Made by a program: the position numbers and the translations under genes. Of a stretch of DNA of 64,000 bases, positions 18,114 to 26,809 are shown one piece after another. This DNA is from Streptomyces europaeiscabiei (lineage in GTDB: Bacteria > Actinomycetota > Actinomycetes > Streptomycetales > Streptomycetaceae). The stretch lies in the NCBI RefSeq assembly GCF_036346855.1, contig NZ_CP107841.1, positions 9,366,001 through 9,430,000 on the forward strand, in the 5' to 3' direction. Each line of letters starts with the position of its first letter. Position 1 is the stretch's first letter. Below the pieces are notes generated by a model. That model did no database searches. It was given only the letters and a program-made list of their open reading frames with translations, and had not been told where the DNA came from.

Positions 18114-19099
18114 CCGCGTTCTCCCTGGTCCAGTGCGAGTTCTCCCGCATGAGCCGTTGCCACCGTCTCGGCTAGGACGGCGAGCGCCTGGTCCACCGGT
18201 TCGACCGAAGAGGGCAGGTTGAGGAAGCCGTGCAGTACGCCGGGCACCGTGACATGCCGCACAGGTACGCCCGACTTCACGAGTGCGGCCGCGAATGCAT
18301 CGCTGCTGGCGCGCAGATCGTCGTACTCGGCGTCGAGTACCAGGGTGGGGCAGAGTCCGTCCAGGACGGCGCCCGCGGGGAAGGCGTAGCCGTGCGGATC
18401 CGGCGTGCCGCCCAGGTAGTGGGCCGTCATCTCCGCCACGTCCCCCGGCAGGATCCGGACCATGCGCGGCAACGGCGCGAACGCCTCGGCCAGCGGCGGC
18501 GCGAGGGGCGGCGAGACGGAGTGCATGGTCGCATAGGCCAGTACCAGGGTGGCGGGCAGCCAGTTGTCGTCGTCCCGCAGGCGGAGTGCGGCTCCCGCGG
18601 CGAGGTTCGCCCCCGCGCTCGCGCCGCCGACGGTGAGCCGCGCCGGTTCGATGCCGAGCACCGCGGCGTTCTCGCGCACCCATCGGACGCCCGCCACGAC
18701 GTCGTCGTGCGGCACCGGATACGTCACGCCGTCGACCGCGAGCCGGTAGTCCACGCTCACGACCACGGCGTCGGCCCTGGCGCAGACCTCGCGGGCGGTC
18801 CAGTCGGCCTCGTGCATGTCGAGATCGCCGAAGACCCATCCGCCGCCGTGCACCCAGACCAGGCCAGGGCGAGGCCGCTGCGGTGCTGACGGCGGCCGGT
18901 AGACACGAACCGTTATCGGGCCGTGCGGGCCGGGAACGCTCTCGTCGCTGGTGACGACGGAGGGCAGTGCCGGTGCCGCCTTCCAGGTCCGGTATTCCTG
19001 CAGGCGCGGTTGCACAGCCGGATCGGCGAGTGCCTCGCGCCAGGACGGGAGGTCCTCGATCAGGCTGAGCCGGGCGGAGATGCTGGGATGCAGGGCCAT
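18110..19099 (-). CDS. alpha/beta hydrolase of the hormone-sensitive-lipase family (esterase)
   Basis: 329 residues, no signal peptide. Oxyanion motif WVHGGGWVFGD near residue 85, nucleophile motif VGGASAGANLA (about 158), catalytic Asp in LDAEYDDLRAS and His in GVLHGFLNLPS. Such enzymes hydrolyse short-chain or aryl esters. Sitting in an operon for sugar import and glycoside cleavage, it may remove an acyl or aromatic ester from the imported compound. Confidence 0.92.
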   Translation of the reverse strand: MALHPSISARLSLIEDLPSWREALADPAVQPRLQEYRTWKAAPALPSVVTSDESVPGPHGPITVRVYRPPSAPQRPRPGLVWVHGGGWVFGDLDMHEADWTAREVCARADAVVVSVDYRLAVDGVTYPVPHDDVVAGVRWVRENAAVLGIEPARLTVGGASAGANLAAGAALRLRDDDNWLPATLVLAYATMHSVSPPLAPPLAEAFAPLPRMVRILPGDVAEMTAHYLGGTPDPHGYAFPAGAVLDGLCPTLVLDAEYDDLRASSDAFAAALVKSGVPVRHVTVPGVLHGFLNLPSSVEPVDQALAVLAETVATAHAGELALDQGERG

Positions 19100-19209
19100 C
19101 AGGTCAGGTCTCCAGGGGTGAGGGGAAGCGGGTTGCGCGCGCGTAGGCGGGAGGCGGCGGGGGACGTCCGCTCAGCCGCGTGGCCGGCCGGAATGCCCGG
19201 CGGGCAGGC

Positions 19210-20103
19210 CTACTTCACGCTCCCGGCGGCCAGTCCGGAGCGCCAGAACCGCTGCAGGACGAGAAACGCGACGATCAAGGGGATCACCGAGAGGAACGCG
19301 CCGGTGATGGTGATGTTGTAGGGGATGCCTTGGTTCACCCCTTCCCTCCAGTTGGCCAGCCCGACGGTGACCGGCTGAAGTTCGTCGCTGTTGAGCATGA
19401 GCAGGGGCAGCAGGTAGTTGTTCCAGATGCTGACGAACTGGAACAGGAAGATGGTGACCAGTGCGGGGGACATGATCGGCATGGCGACCCGCCAGAAGAT
19501 CCGGGCCTCGCCGGCACCGTCCAGTCGCGCGGCTTCGATCAGTTCGTCCGGTACCGACGCTCCGGCGTAGATGCGCGACAGGTAGACCCCGAACGGGCTG
19601 ACGATGCTGGGCAGGAAGACGGCCCAGTAGGTGTTGACGAGGTGGACCTGGCTGAACATCAGGTACAGGGGCAGCGCGAACATGACGTCCGGGATCAGGA
19701 CGGCTCCGAGAATGACGTTGAAGGTCAGGTCGCGACCGCGGAAGGCGTACTTGGCCAGCGCGTACCCGGCCATGGCCGACAGCGTCGTGCTCACCGCGGC
19801 GCCGCCGATGCTGTAGAGGGCGCTGTTCAGCAGCCAGCGGGCGAAGATGCCGTCCTGTTCGTGGAAGACGTCACGGATGTTGGTCCACAGGTCGAAGTGG
19901 GAGAACCACAGCCCGTTCGTGGTGAACAGGTAGCCCTTGTTCTTCGTCGCGGTGACCAGCAGCCACCAGACCGGGATGAGCGTGTACAGGGCGAAGAGCG
20001 CCATGACCGCGAACACGCCCACCCGGCCGGTCAGCGATGACGTACGCGGTCGCCCGGGAGGCCCGGCGGCGGCACGTGCTGCTGAGGGAGTGACGGTCGT
20101 CAT
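19210..20103 (-). CDS. carbohydrate ABC transporter permease (MalG type)
   Basis: 297 residues, six predicted transmembrane helices starting at about 27. The cytoplasmic EAA loop reads DELIEAARLDGAGEARIFWRVAMP, and the C-terminus ends AAGSVK, both standard for CUT1 MalG proteins. The ATG at 20103 overlaps the stop of the partner permease (ATGA). No ATPase gene is present; a shared MsiK-type ATPase encoded elsewhere is usual in Streptomyces. Confidence 0.95.
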   Translation of the reverse strand: MTTVTPSAARAAAGPPGRPRTSSLTGRVGVFAVMALFALYTLIPVWWLLVTATKNKGYLFTTNGLWFSHFDLWTNIRDVFHEQDGIFARWLLNSALYSIGGAAVSTTLSAMAGYALAKYAFRGRDLTFNVILGAVLIPDVMFALPLYLMFSQVHLVNTYWAVFLPSIVSPFGVYLSRIYAGASVPDELIEAARLDGAGEARIFWRVAMPIMSPALVTIFLFQFVSIWNNYLLPLLMLNSDELQPVTVGLANWREGVNQGIPYNITITGAFLSVIPLIVAFLVLQRFWRSGLAAGSVK

Positions 20104-21050
20104 GCGAAGGTGCCCTTCCGCTGGGTGAACTTGAGGAAGCCGAACGACAGCACGAAGGTCAGCAGGGCGAGAATGACCGACTGGGTGGCCGCGTAGTGGT
20201 AGTTGTTGATGTCCGCCGACTGCTGTGTGGCCAGGATCGGCGTGTAGGTCGGGGAGACGGTCGGGGCGACCTGACTCAGCACCGCGGGCTCGTTGAACAG
20301 CTGGGCGGTGCCGATGATGGAGAACACCGTGGTGAGGATCAGCGCCGGCCGTACCGCGGGAATCTTCACGTGCCAGGCGACCCGCCACCCGGAACAGCCG
20401 TCCATCACAGCGGCTTCGGTGAGTTCGCCGGGGATCGCCTGCAGGGCCGAGTAGATGATCAGCATGTTGAAGCCGGTCCAGGCCCACGTCATCATGTTGC
20501 CGATCGAGCCGAGCACGAGGTCGTCGGACAGGAAGTTCACTTCGAGCCCGACGTGCCGCAGGGCAGCGGTGAACGGGCTGACGCTCGGTGCGTACAGGAA
20601 CGACCACATGATCGCGGCGATCACGCCCGGCAGCGCGTAGGGCAGGAAGTAGATCTGCCGGAAGACCTTCTTGAACACGGCGCCACGCGAGTCCAGCAGC
20701 AGCGCCAGAAGGAGCGCCAGACCCAGCATCACCGGCACCTGCACGATGCCGAGCATGAACACCCGCAGGAACGACGACATGAACCGGCTGTCGTGCAGAG
20801 CCGTCACGTAGTTGTCGAACCCGGCGAAGACAGTCGTCGACGGTCCCAGTCCGAGGCCGCTGCGGTTCGTCCTGAAGAAGCTCTGGTACACCGCGTAGCC
20901 GATCGGTGCCAGCAACATCGCCGTGAACAACAGCCCGAACGGTGCCAGGAAGAGCACCGCGGAACGAGTCTGGCCACGGCTGGGGGACAGCTTCGCTGCC
21001 GAGCCGGCGATGGGGTGGGCGAGAGCGTCGCCAGGCGTTCTTGTCGCCAT
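20100..21050 (-). CDS. carbohydrate ABC transporter permease (MalF type)
   Basis: 316 residues with six helices. EAA loop GELTEAAVMDGCSGWRVAWHVKIP near residue 215. The first helix begins about residue 30 (SAVLFLAPFGLLFTAM). It pairs with the MalG-type permease downstream and follows the solute-binding lipoprotein gene after a 209-base gap that contains two hairpins. The open frame extends further upstream, but the ATG at 21050 with AGGAGCA-type sequence before it is the sensible start. Confidence 0.94.
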   Translation of the reverse strand: MATRTPGDALAHPIAGSAAKLSPSRGQTRSAVLFLAPFGLLFTAMLLAPIGYAVYQSFFRTNRSGLGLGPSTTVFAGFDNYVTALHDSRFMSSFLRVFMLGIVQVPVMLGLALLLALLLDSRGAVFKKVFRQIYFLPYALPGVIAAIMWSFLYAPSVSPFTAALRHVGLEVNFLSDDLVLGSIGNMMTWAWTGFNMLIIYSALQAIPGELTEAAVMDGCSGWRVAWHVKIPAVRPALILTTVFSIIGTAQLFNEPAVLSQVAPTVSPTYTPILATQQSADINNYHYAATQSVILALLTFVLSFGFLKFTQRKGTFA

Positions 21051-21164
21051 GCCTGCTCCTTGCTCGTGAAGTGGTCCCGTGAAGTGGGGGACCGGCTGGT
21101 CATTGGTGCTGGTCGGGCTGGTCGTCGCCCTGCGGGGGCGGTGGTGGCACGGGCGAGGACGGTC

Positions 21165-21235
21165 CCCCCGCATGTCGGGGGCGAGGGCGTGAAGCCGCGG
21201 CGCCGACGCCCGGCAGGTCAGGAATGCCGCCGGGC
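21165..21235 (-). terminator. two hairpins between binding-protein and permease genes
   Basis: CCCCCG-catgt-CGGGGG (21165-21181) and GCCCGGC...GCCGGGC (21208-21235) lie in the 209-base gap. Such hairpins commonly protect or attenuate so that the lipoprotein message exceeds that of the permeases. Confidence 0.55.
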
Positions 21236-21259
21236 GCCCGCCGTCGTTCTCCGTGCGCG

Positions 21260-22567
21260 TCACTTCCCGACGCTCAGCCCCTGGCTCTTCATGGTCGCGA
21301 CGGTGCTGTCCTGGACGGAGGTCACGGTCTGCGGGATGGTGCCCTGCCCGGCTCCGGCCTTCTTGAGCCCGTCCTTCATGTCGGACTGAACCTGGCTCAT
21401 CGTCGGGCCCCACACCCAGCCCGTGCTCGTGTTCGCGGCCGCTGTCTTGAACACGTCGTAGATGTTCTGTCCGCCGAAGTACTTCGACGGCTGGTCCACG
21501 GCAGGCAGCTGCTGTCCGCTCGTAGCGGCCGGGTAGATGCCCGTGTTCTTGATCAGACTGGTGACGCTGTCGCTGTCGGTGCTCAACCAGGTCGCGAACT
21601 CCGTGGCTTCCTTCGGGTGTTCGCAGCCCTTGAGTACGACGGTCGCCGAGCCTCCGCGGTTACCGGCCGCCTTCTGCCCGGCGGACCACTGGGGCATGGG
21701 CGCCACGGCCCACTTGCCGGACAGCTCGGGCAGGTTCTTGGAGATCAGCGGAGCCGCCCACACGGCGCTGACGAGCGACAGCAGCTGCCCGTCCTGCACC
21801 TTCTTGAACCAGGCCGTGTCCAGCATCGGGTCACTGGTGACCAGCTTCTTGTCCAGCAGGCCCTGCCAGTACTGCGCGACCTTGCTCGTCTGCGGGTTGT
21901 CGATGGTCACCTGCCACCGGTCGTTCGCGGTACCGAACCACTTGCCTCCGGCCTGCCAGGTCAGCGCCCCCAGGTCATAGGCGTCCTGCGGCGTGGTCGT
22001 CAGGTAGGCCGAGGGGTTGGCTCTGTGCACCTTCTCCGCGGCCGCGGCGAAATCGTCCCAGGTCTTCGGTGGCGAGATCTTGTACTTCTTGAACAGGTCG
22101 GTGCGGTAGTACATCGCCATGGGCCCGGTGTCGACCGGGACCCCGAACACCATGTCGCCGACGCTGGACATCTGCCAGGTCCACGGCACGAACTTGTCCT
22201 TGCTGGCATCGGCGTACTCGTGGATGTCCTCCAACGCGCCGGTGGCGATGAAGTTCGACAGGGTGTCGTAGCCCACCTGTCCGAGACAGGGTGCGTTGCC
22301 GGCCTTCACCGCGTTCTGCATCTTGGCGTAGCCGCCGATGCTGCCCGCCGGGATCTGGCTGTACTTGACCTTGATGTCGGGGTGGGACTTGTTCCACAGC
22401 GCCACGGACTTGTCGAGGCCGACCGCCGCCCCCCAGAACTCCACCGTCACCGGCTTGCCGCCGGAACCCGAACCGCCCGAGTCGCCGGAACCGCTACAGG
22501 CGCTGAGCGTGACGAGCGAGGCAACGGTCAACATGACCCCAGCCCCCTTCACCCACCGTGAAGCCAT
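21260..22567 (-). CDS. sugar ABC transporter substrate-binding lipoprotein
   Basis: 435 residues. Lipoprotein signal peptide with lipobox LSAC (cysteine near residue 24), then a Gly/Ser linker and an SBP_bac_1-type body: VEFWGAAVGLDKSVALWN at the N-terminus, FGVPVDTGPMAMYYRTDLF in the hinge and WLSTDSDS late. It is anchored outside the membrane and hands an oligosaccharide or glycoside to the two permeases. First gene of the ten-gene leftward operon; ATG at 22567 with a GGAAGGAGT-type ribosome site. Confidence 0.95.
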   Translation of the reverse strand: MASRWVKGAGVMLTVASLVTLSACSGSGDSGGSGSGGKPVTVEFWGAAVGLDKSVALWNKSHPDIKVKYSQIPAGSIGGYAKMQNAVKAGNAPCLGQVGYDTLSNFIATGALEDIHEYADASKDKFVPWTWQMSSVGDMVFGVPVDTGPMAMYYRTDLFKKYKISPPKTWDDFAAAAEKVHRANPSAYLTTTPQDAYDLGALTWQAGGKWFGTANDRWQVTIDNPQTSKVAQYWQGLLDKKLVTSDPMLDTAWFKKVQDGQLLSLVSAVWAAPLISKNLPELSGKWAVAPMPQWSAGQKAAGNRGGSATVVLKGCEHPKEATEFATWLSTDSDSVTSLIKNTGIYPAATSGQQLPAVDQPSKYFGGQNIYDVFKTAAANTSTGWVWGPTMSQVQSDMKDGLKKAGAGQGTIPQTVTSVQDSTVATMKSQGLSVGK

Positions 22568-23043
22568 GGGAACTCCTTCCGTCGGCCGTCCGCCTTGCGG
22601 AGCCTGCCGGTTGATCTGCGAGCGGCGTGTCGCGCACGGAGTCGTTGAGAGCTTCCCGTCATCGGGGACTCATCCCTACGAACACTGCCGAACGGCTTGC
22701 GATTGGGGTTTGACTTGAGGTGTGCGCCAGCCCTTGTTGGCTCGTCTGGCCTACGTGAGGCGCCGGCCCTGCGGAGCAGCGTCCGAGGCTCGGAGTGCTT
22801 GCGTTCGAACCGAGCGGCTCACTCTGAAGTGCGAAGCGAATCTCAGTTGCGTCGACTATGGGGCCGGGTGTGCTGCCTGTCAACGCTTCTCGTCGACTTT
22901 TGGTAAAGGGCTTGGCTCTTCGCTGAAAGGGTTGCTGGGCAGCACTGACTTCGGGACCTCTGTGACGCACTCGAGATCTCCGGGGTCTGTGTGTATGCGT
23001 GCTGTCGGCCGAGCCGATATGTGATCGAAATCGAGGGGCAGTG
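22568..23043. other. intergenic region upstream of the sugar operon
   Basis: Contains the candidate promoter and GTCGAC pair described separately, and the 3' end region of the aminotransferase transcript. No supported gene. Confidence 0.5.
22855..22883 (-). promoter_or_regulatory. candidate vegetative promoter for the binding-protein operon
   Basis: On the minus strand TTGACA (22883-22878) and CATAGT (22860-22855) are separated by exactly 17 bases, a near-consensus housekeeping promoter. It points to the binding-protein gene with a leader of about 280 bases. GTCGAC occurs on either side, at 22851-22856 and 22892-22897, possible half-sites for a regulator. Confidence 0.6.
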
Positions 23044-24201
23044 CTAAAGCGCGTTGATGACGTGCGTAAAGCGGCGCAGACCCTCTTCGAGTGCAGCCTC
23101 GTCCGTGGCGAAGGACAGGCGTACGTGTCCCTCGCCCGACGGGCCGAATTCGGACCCGGCGCGTACGAGCACGCCTCCGTCGGCGAGCCGTTGCACGAGT
23201 TCGACGGAGGACAGGGTGCTGTCGATATGGGGGAATGCGTAGAACGCTCCGAGAGGCCGGACGACGCTCACCGCATCGAGACCGTCCAGGTGCTGCATGA
23301 CCAGATCTCGGCGGCGCTGGAAGCGCGCCGAGAGTACGTGCAGATCCTTGTCGGGAATACGTAGCGCCTCGACGGCTGCGTCCTGGACGAAGGTGTTCAG
23401 GGGCCCGTTGATCGTCCGGTGAACGAGGTTGATCTTTTCGGCGACAGTGGCGGCGGCGCAGATGAAACCGATGCGCCAGCCGGTCATCGAATACGACTTG
23501 GAGAACGTGCCGGAGATCACCACCCGGTCCCGCACGGAGATCAGTTCAGATGCCGAGGTGAACGCGATCTCATCGAAGACGATGTCGCTGTATGCCTCGT
23601 CCGACAGGAGGTAGAGGTCGGGGTGATCGCGGAGAATGGCGCCGACTCCTTCGATATCGGCCTCGGAGAACACCATTCCGGTGGGGTTCACGGGATTGCA
23701 CACGATGAGCATGCGGGCTCCCGGTGCGGCCGCCGCGAGTCTGTGCAGGTCGATCGAGCCGTCAGGTCGAGTGGAGATCCACTCGACCTTGGCTCCTGCC
23801 ATGGCCGCATGGTCCGCGTACAGGGAGTAGGTCGGTTCGGGGAGCAGTACTCGATCGCCCGGGTTCAGCAGAGCGAGGACGGTGGCTGCGAGGCCGGCGC
23901 TGCCTCCGTGCGTGACGACGACATTCGCCGGGTCGACCCCGAGGCCCCGGAAGCGCGCCAGGTGGGAGGCGATCTCCTGCCGGAGATCCGGCGACCCTGT
24001 GATCTGCGAGTAACGAGTGCGACCGGCGCGCAGCGCCCGGACGGCAGCCTCCACCACTGGCTGCGGCGTATCGCTGTCTGGTTCACCCATGGCCAGAGAG
24101 ACGGCGCCCGGCACCGCACCGCCCAGTGTTTTGGGCCGCCTCGACGCTGCTCTGATGCGTTCCGGGAGGGAACTGGCCGGTCGGGAGGGGGAGGCGCTCA
24201 T
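23044..24201 (-). CDS. class I/II PLP-dependent aminotransferase
   Basis: 385 residues, fold type I. PLP-binding lysine K235 in SGTFSKSYSMTGWRIG, the aspartate in LLSDEAYSDIVF, the asparagine in VCNPVNPTG, and a C-terminal arginine in HVRLSFA that binds the alpha-carboxylate. Aspartate/aromatic aminotransferase subgroup; it would turn an amino acid into its 2-oxoacid, which fits the indolepyruvate oxidoreductase gene at the end of the next operon. It has its own promoter with a palindromic operator. ATG at 24201, CTGGAG ribosome site five bases upstream. Confidence 0.93.
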   Translation of the reverse strand: MSASPSRPASSLPERIRAASRRPKTLGGAVPGAVSLAMGEPDSDTPQPVVEAAVRALRAGRTRYSQITGSPDLRQEIASHLARFRGLGVDPANVVVTHGGSAGLAATVLALLNPGDRVLLPEPTYSLYADHAAMAGAKVEWISTRPDGSIDLHRLAAAAPGARMLIVCNPVNPTGMVFSEADIEGVGAILRDHPDLYLLSDEAYSDIVFDEIAFTSASELISVRDRVVISGTFSKSYSMTGWRIGFICAAATVAEKINLVHRTINGPLNTFVQDAAVEALRIPDKDLHVLSARFQRRRDLVMQHLDGLDAVSVVRPLGAFYAFPHIDSTLSSVELVQRLADGGVLVRAGSEFGPSGEGHVRLSFATDEAALEEGLRRFTHVINAL

Positions 24202-24236
24202 CCGATCTCCAGGGGATCACGATGGATATAAAGTGA

Positions 24237-24248
24237 GAGAACGTTCTC
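24237..24248. promoter_or_regulatory. palindromic operator upstream of the aminotransferase gene
   Basis: GAGAACGTTCTC is a perfect 12-base palindrome inside the wider GTGAGAGAACGTTCTCAC. It lies 36 bases upstream of the aminotransferase start, just before a TTATAT-like -10 on the minus strand, so a bound repressor would cover the promoter. The TetR gene 208 bases further right is the obvious candidate. Confidence 0.65.
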
Positions 24249-24455
24249 ACATTGTGGTGAGCGCTTCAAGGATGGGGACGCGGCTGTATCGGCCGGAGGC
24301 AGGTGGTTGCACATGCCCGAGCGGGTGCGCGGTGGGCGCGCCGTGGTCCGGTGGGCATGCCTGAAGCCCACCGCAGACGCCGTGGGTGGTTGGTTCCCGG
24401 TGTGAGCTACGGCCCCCGCGGGGAGCCGCCCCTCACCGGCTGCCGATCGTGCGCC

Positions 24456-25091
24456 TCAGGCGCCGGCCCAGCCCTGGAGAGCCCCGTAGTAGGCCGCAGT
24501 CAAACGGCGGATCGCTTCTTCCTCCGGGAGCCCGGTGCCGATCAGGTCCAGGATCTCGCGCGGATCGAACATGGCGTTGTACAGGAACAACGCGTGATCA
24601 AAATGATCGTCCGGCACGTCCAGGTGCCGCATCACACTGCGAATGGGGCGCTCCCAGGCGTCCCGGACCGGGGTGATCACCTCGTCGTTGTCGCGCAGGC
24701 GGGTGAGGAACCCCGTGCGCGATCGGATCTGGACCATGGCGGGGCCGTAGCTGCGGACCAGACGAGACCATTCCCGCACCACGTCCTCGAACAGGGCCGG
24801 GCCGGTCTTGGGGCAGTCGTGGCTGTAGTTGCGCAGCTGGACGATCACGCCGAGCAGATAGGCCTTGAGGAGCTCCTCGATCGACGGGAAGTACCGGTAG
24901 GCCGTGGCCAGCGACAGGTTGGCCCGCTCCGCGATGACCGCCATGGTCATCGCGGAGGGCTCGGTCCTGAGCGCTTCTCCCACGGCCTCCAGGAGCTTGC
25001 GCCGGTTGCGGACCGCGTCGCGGCGCATGCCGCGCCCAGCACCCTGTTCCTCATTCTTGACCGTCAGGGGGAGCCTCCCGGGATGCCTCAT
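24456..25091 (-). CDS. TetR-family regulator
   Basis: 211 residues from the ATG at 25091 (MRHPGRLPLTV); the open frame runs 55 codons further upstream without family likeness. The helix-turn-helix (about 30-75) reads MTMAVIAERANLSLATAYRYFPS, and the ligand domain ends TAAYYGALQGWAGA. A 17-base inverted repeat directly upstream suggests autoregulation, and a second palindrome lies upstream of the aminotransferase. It resembles the TetR at 12517 in length and C-terminal sequence. Confidence 0.9.
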   Translation of the reverse strand: MRHPGRLPLTVKNEEQGAGRGMRRDAVRNRRKLLEAVGEALRTEPSAMTMAVIAERANLSLATAYRYFPSIEELLKAYLLGVIVQLRNYSHDCPKTGPALFEDVVREWSRLVRSYGPAMVQIRSRTGFLTRLRDNDEVITPVRDAWERPIRSVMRHLDVPDDHFDHALFLYNAMFDPREILDLIGTGLPEEEAIRRLTAAYYGALQGWAGA

Positions 25092-25096
25092 CGCAG

Positions 25097-25113
25097 AGAG
25101 GTGTCTCACCTCT
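25097..25113. promoter_or_regulatory. inverted repeat upstream of TetR gene (autoregulatory operator candidate)
   Basis: AGAGGTG, TCT, CACCTCT: perfect seven-base arms around a three-base spacer, starting six bases upstream of the TetR start codon. Position and symmetry suit an autorepression site. Confidence 0.6.
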
Positions 25114-25691
25114 GGGCAAGACGATAGTGACGTCCGTCCGAGTCGCTCAAGCGGCGGGGCCTCGCCCGGTGCCGGGAGGTGCATGAATGGCACTGCTGAT
25201 ATTCCCCGGTGCCCCCCGGGGCCTCTGACCCGGAGGGCTGGGCGAGCGGATCTCAACGCGGGACGATCGTCACCTCGACCCGGTTGAAGCGGGAGCTGTC
25301 ACCCCTGGTGTGGAACGGCACGTCGTCAGGGCTGGGGCCCGTACTCGACGCCCCGGCCTGCGGCGAGTACTGCTGGTGCGGGTTGCAGGGGCCCGGTGCG
25401 GCACGTTCGCGAGGACCTTCGGCCTGGTGTCGACCTTCAGGCGTCCGCGACCGCGCAACTCGGTGAAGATCCGGTCAGGGCGCACGAATGCCTCCACGCA
25501 GGTCGAGGATCTTCTGTCGCAGCTCCGCGGTCTTCGCGTAGGGCCCCCGAGAGCCGCGGGCCCCGCTGTTCCTGTCTTCGCCTGCTGTGTCACGGGTCGA
25601 GCACAGAGCAGAACCTCGCCCTGACTCAATGTGCCAACGTGGCTTCTGTTCCAGCATGGCGAGGCGGCGAGGTCGCCGTCCGGACGACCTC
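25114..25691. other. intergenic stretch with an unassigned short frame
   Basis: No complete gene. On the minus strand a frame ending at 25257 closes with the protein-like tail DDVPFHTRGDSSRFNRVEVT; a neighbouring frame further upstream contains RPDRIFTELRGRGRLKVDT. Both look like pieces of one decayed coding region running leftward at 25257-25500, but the family was not recognised. Confidence 0.35.
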
Positions 25692-26717
25692 CTAGTAGGT
25701 GACCACCGCGCGGAAGCGGACGGCGCCCTCGGCGACCTTGTCGACCACCGTGGCCACCTCCTCCTTCGGGAACGTCTCGACCATGGGGGTGACCTTTCCC
25801 GCGGCGGCGAGGTCGAGGGCCTCCCGGAGGTACTGCGGCCCGTTGTGGGTGGAACCGATCACCTGCATTCGCGTGCCGATGAACGGAAGGCCCCGGCCGG
25901 CGGGCGGGACGGTGAAGGGGGCGGTGGGGTCGATGCCCGACAGGACCAGTCGCCCGCCGGGCCGCAGGCCCGTCAGCGCCTCCGCCGCGGCCGGATACGA
26001 CTTGCCGGTCGCCAAGATGACGTCGGCGCCACCCGCTGCGCGCAATTCGGCGCCGTTCGCCACGACCTCGTCCGCGCCCAGCCGCCGTACCACGTCGTGT
26101 TTGTCCGCCGAGCTTGTCATCGCGATCGTCTCGAGGCCGCAGGCGTGCGCGAACTGCACCGCCAGATGGCCCACCGCGCCGATGCCTAGCACGGCGACCC
26201 GCTCGTGCGGCTGAGGATCCCCGGCGCGCAGGGCGGACCAGCCCGTGTAGCCCGCGCACAGCATGGGCGCGGCCAACTCGAAGGGGAGCCCGTCGGGCAG
26301 GAGTACGGTCTCGTCGGCGCCCACGACCATGTACTCGGCATGTCCGCCCTGCACGCTGAAACCGGTCGTGGTGGGTGCCGCGCACGCGAAGGCGGCCTGC
26401 CCGGTCACCGGCAGACCCGCACGGCAGTAGTCGCACCGTCCGCAGGCGGCCCGTACCCAGTGGGTTCCCACCCGGTCACCGACGCGGCGCGTGGTGACCC
26501 CCGGCCCGACCGCGACGACCTCGCCCGCCGGCTCGTGTCCGGTGATCGCCGGGTCGACCGAGGGGAACCGGATCGCCCCGGTGGTGGCCAGGACGTCGTT
26601 GACGCATACGCCGGAGGCGCGCACCCGCATCAGCACCTCGCCGGGCCCCGGCTGTGGAGTAGGCACCTCGCGCAGTTCCCACCTGCCGTTGACCTCGGGT
26701 ATCACGGCTGCCTTCAC
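25692..26717 (-). CDS. zinc-dependent alcohol dehydrogenase (MDR superfamily)
   Basis: 341 residues from a GTG at 26717, chosen because AAAGG lies eight bases before it; a GTG three codons earlier would overlap the ribosome site. Catalytic-zinc ligands are in SGVCVND, GHEPAGEV and the later cysteine; the structural zinc loop reads CGRCDYCRAG with a fourth cysteine in AFAC. NAD(P)-binding motif LGIGAVGHLAVQFA near residue 180. Last gene of the leftward ligB-ligA-demethylase group. It may oxidise an aldehyde or alcohol made in aromatic breakdown; substrate unknown. Confidence 0.92.
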   Translation of the reverse strand: MKAAVIPEVNGRWELREVPTPQPGPGEVLMRVRASGVCVNDVLATTGAIRFPSVDPAITGHEPAGEVVAVGPGVTTRRVGDRVGTHWVRAACGRCDYCRAGLPVTGQAAFACAAPTTTGFSVQGGHAEYMVVGADETVLLPDGLPFELAAPMLCAGYTGWSALRAGDPQPHERVAVLGIGAVGHLAVQFAHACGLETIAMTSSADKHDVVRRLGADEVVANGAELRAAGGADVILATGKSYPAAAEALTGLRPGGRLVLSGIDPTAPFTVPPAGRGLPFIGTRMQVIGSTHNGPQYLREALDLAAAGKVTPMVETFPKEEVATVVDKVAEGAVRFRAVVTY

Positions 26718-26809
26718 GAAGTTCACCTTTCTTGTGCGACGGAGGAAGGGAGGGCGCGGATGTCGGCGACCACCGACGGCGCAGGAGGTACCCGCGCGTC
26801 ACGACAGGG

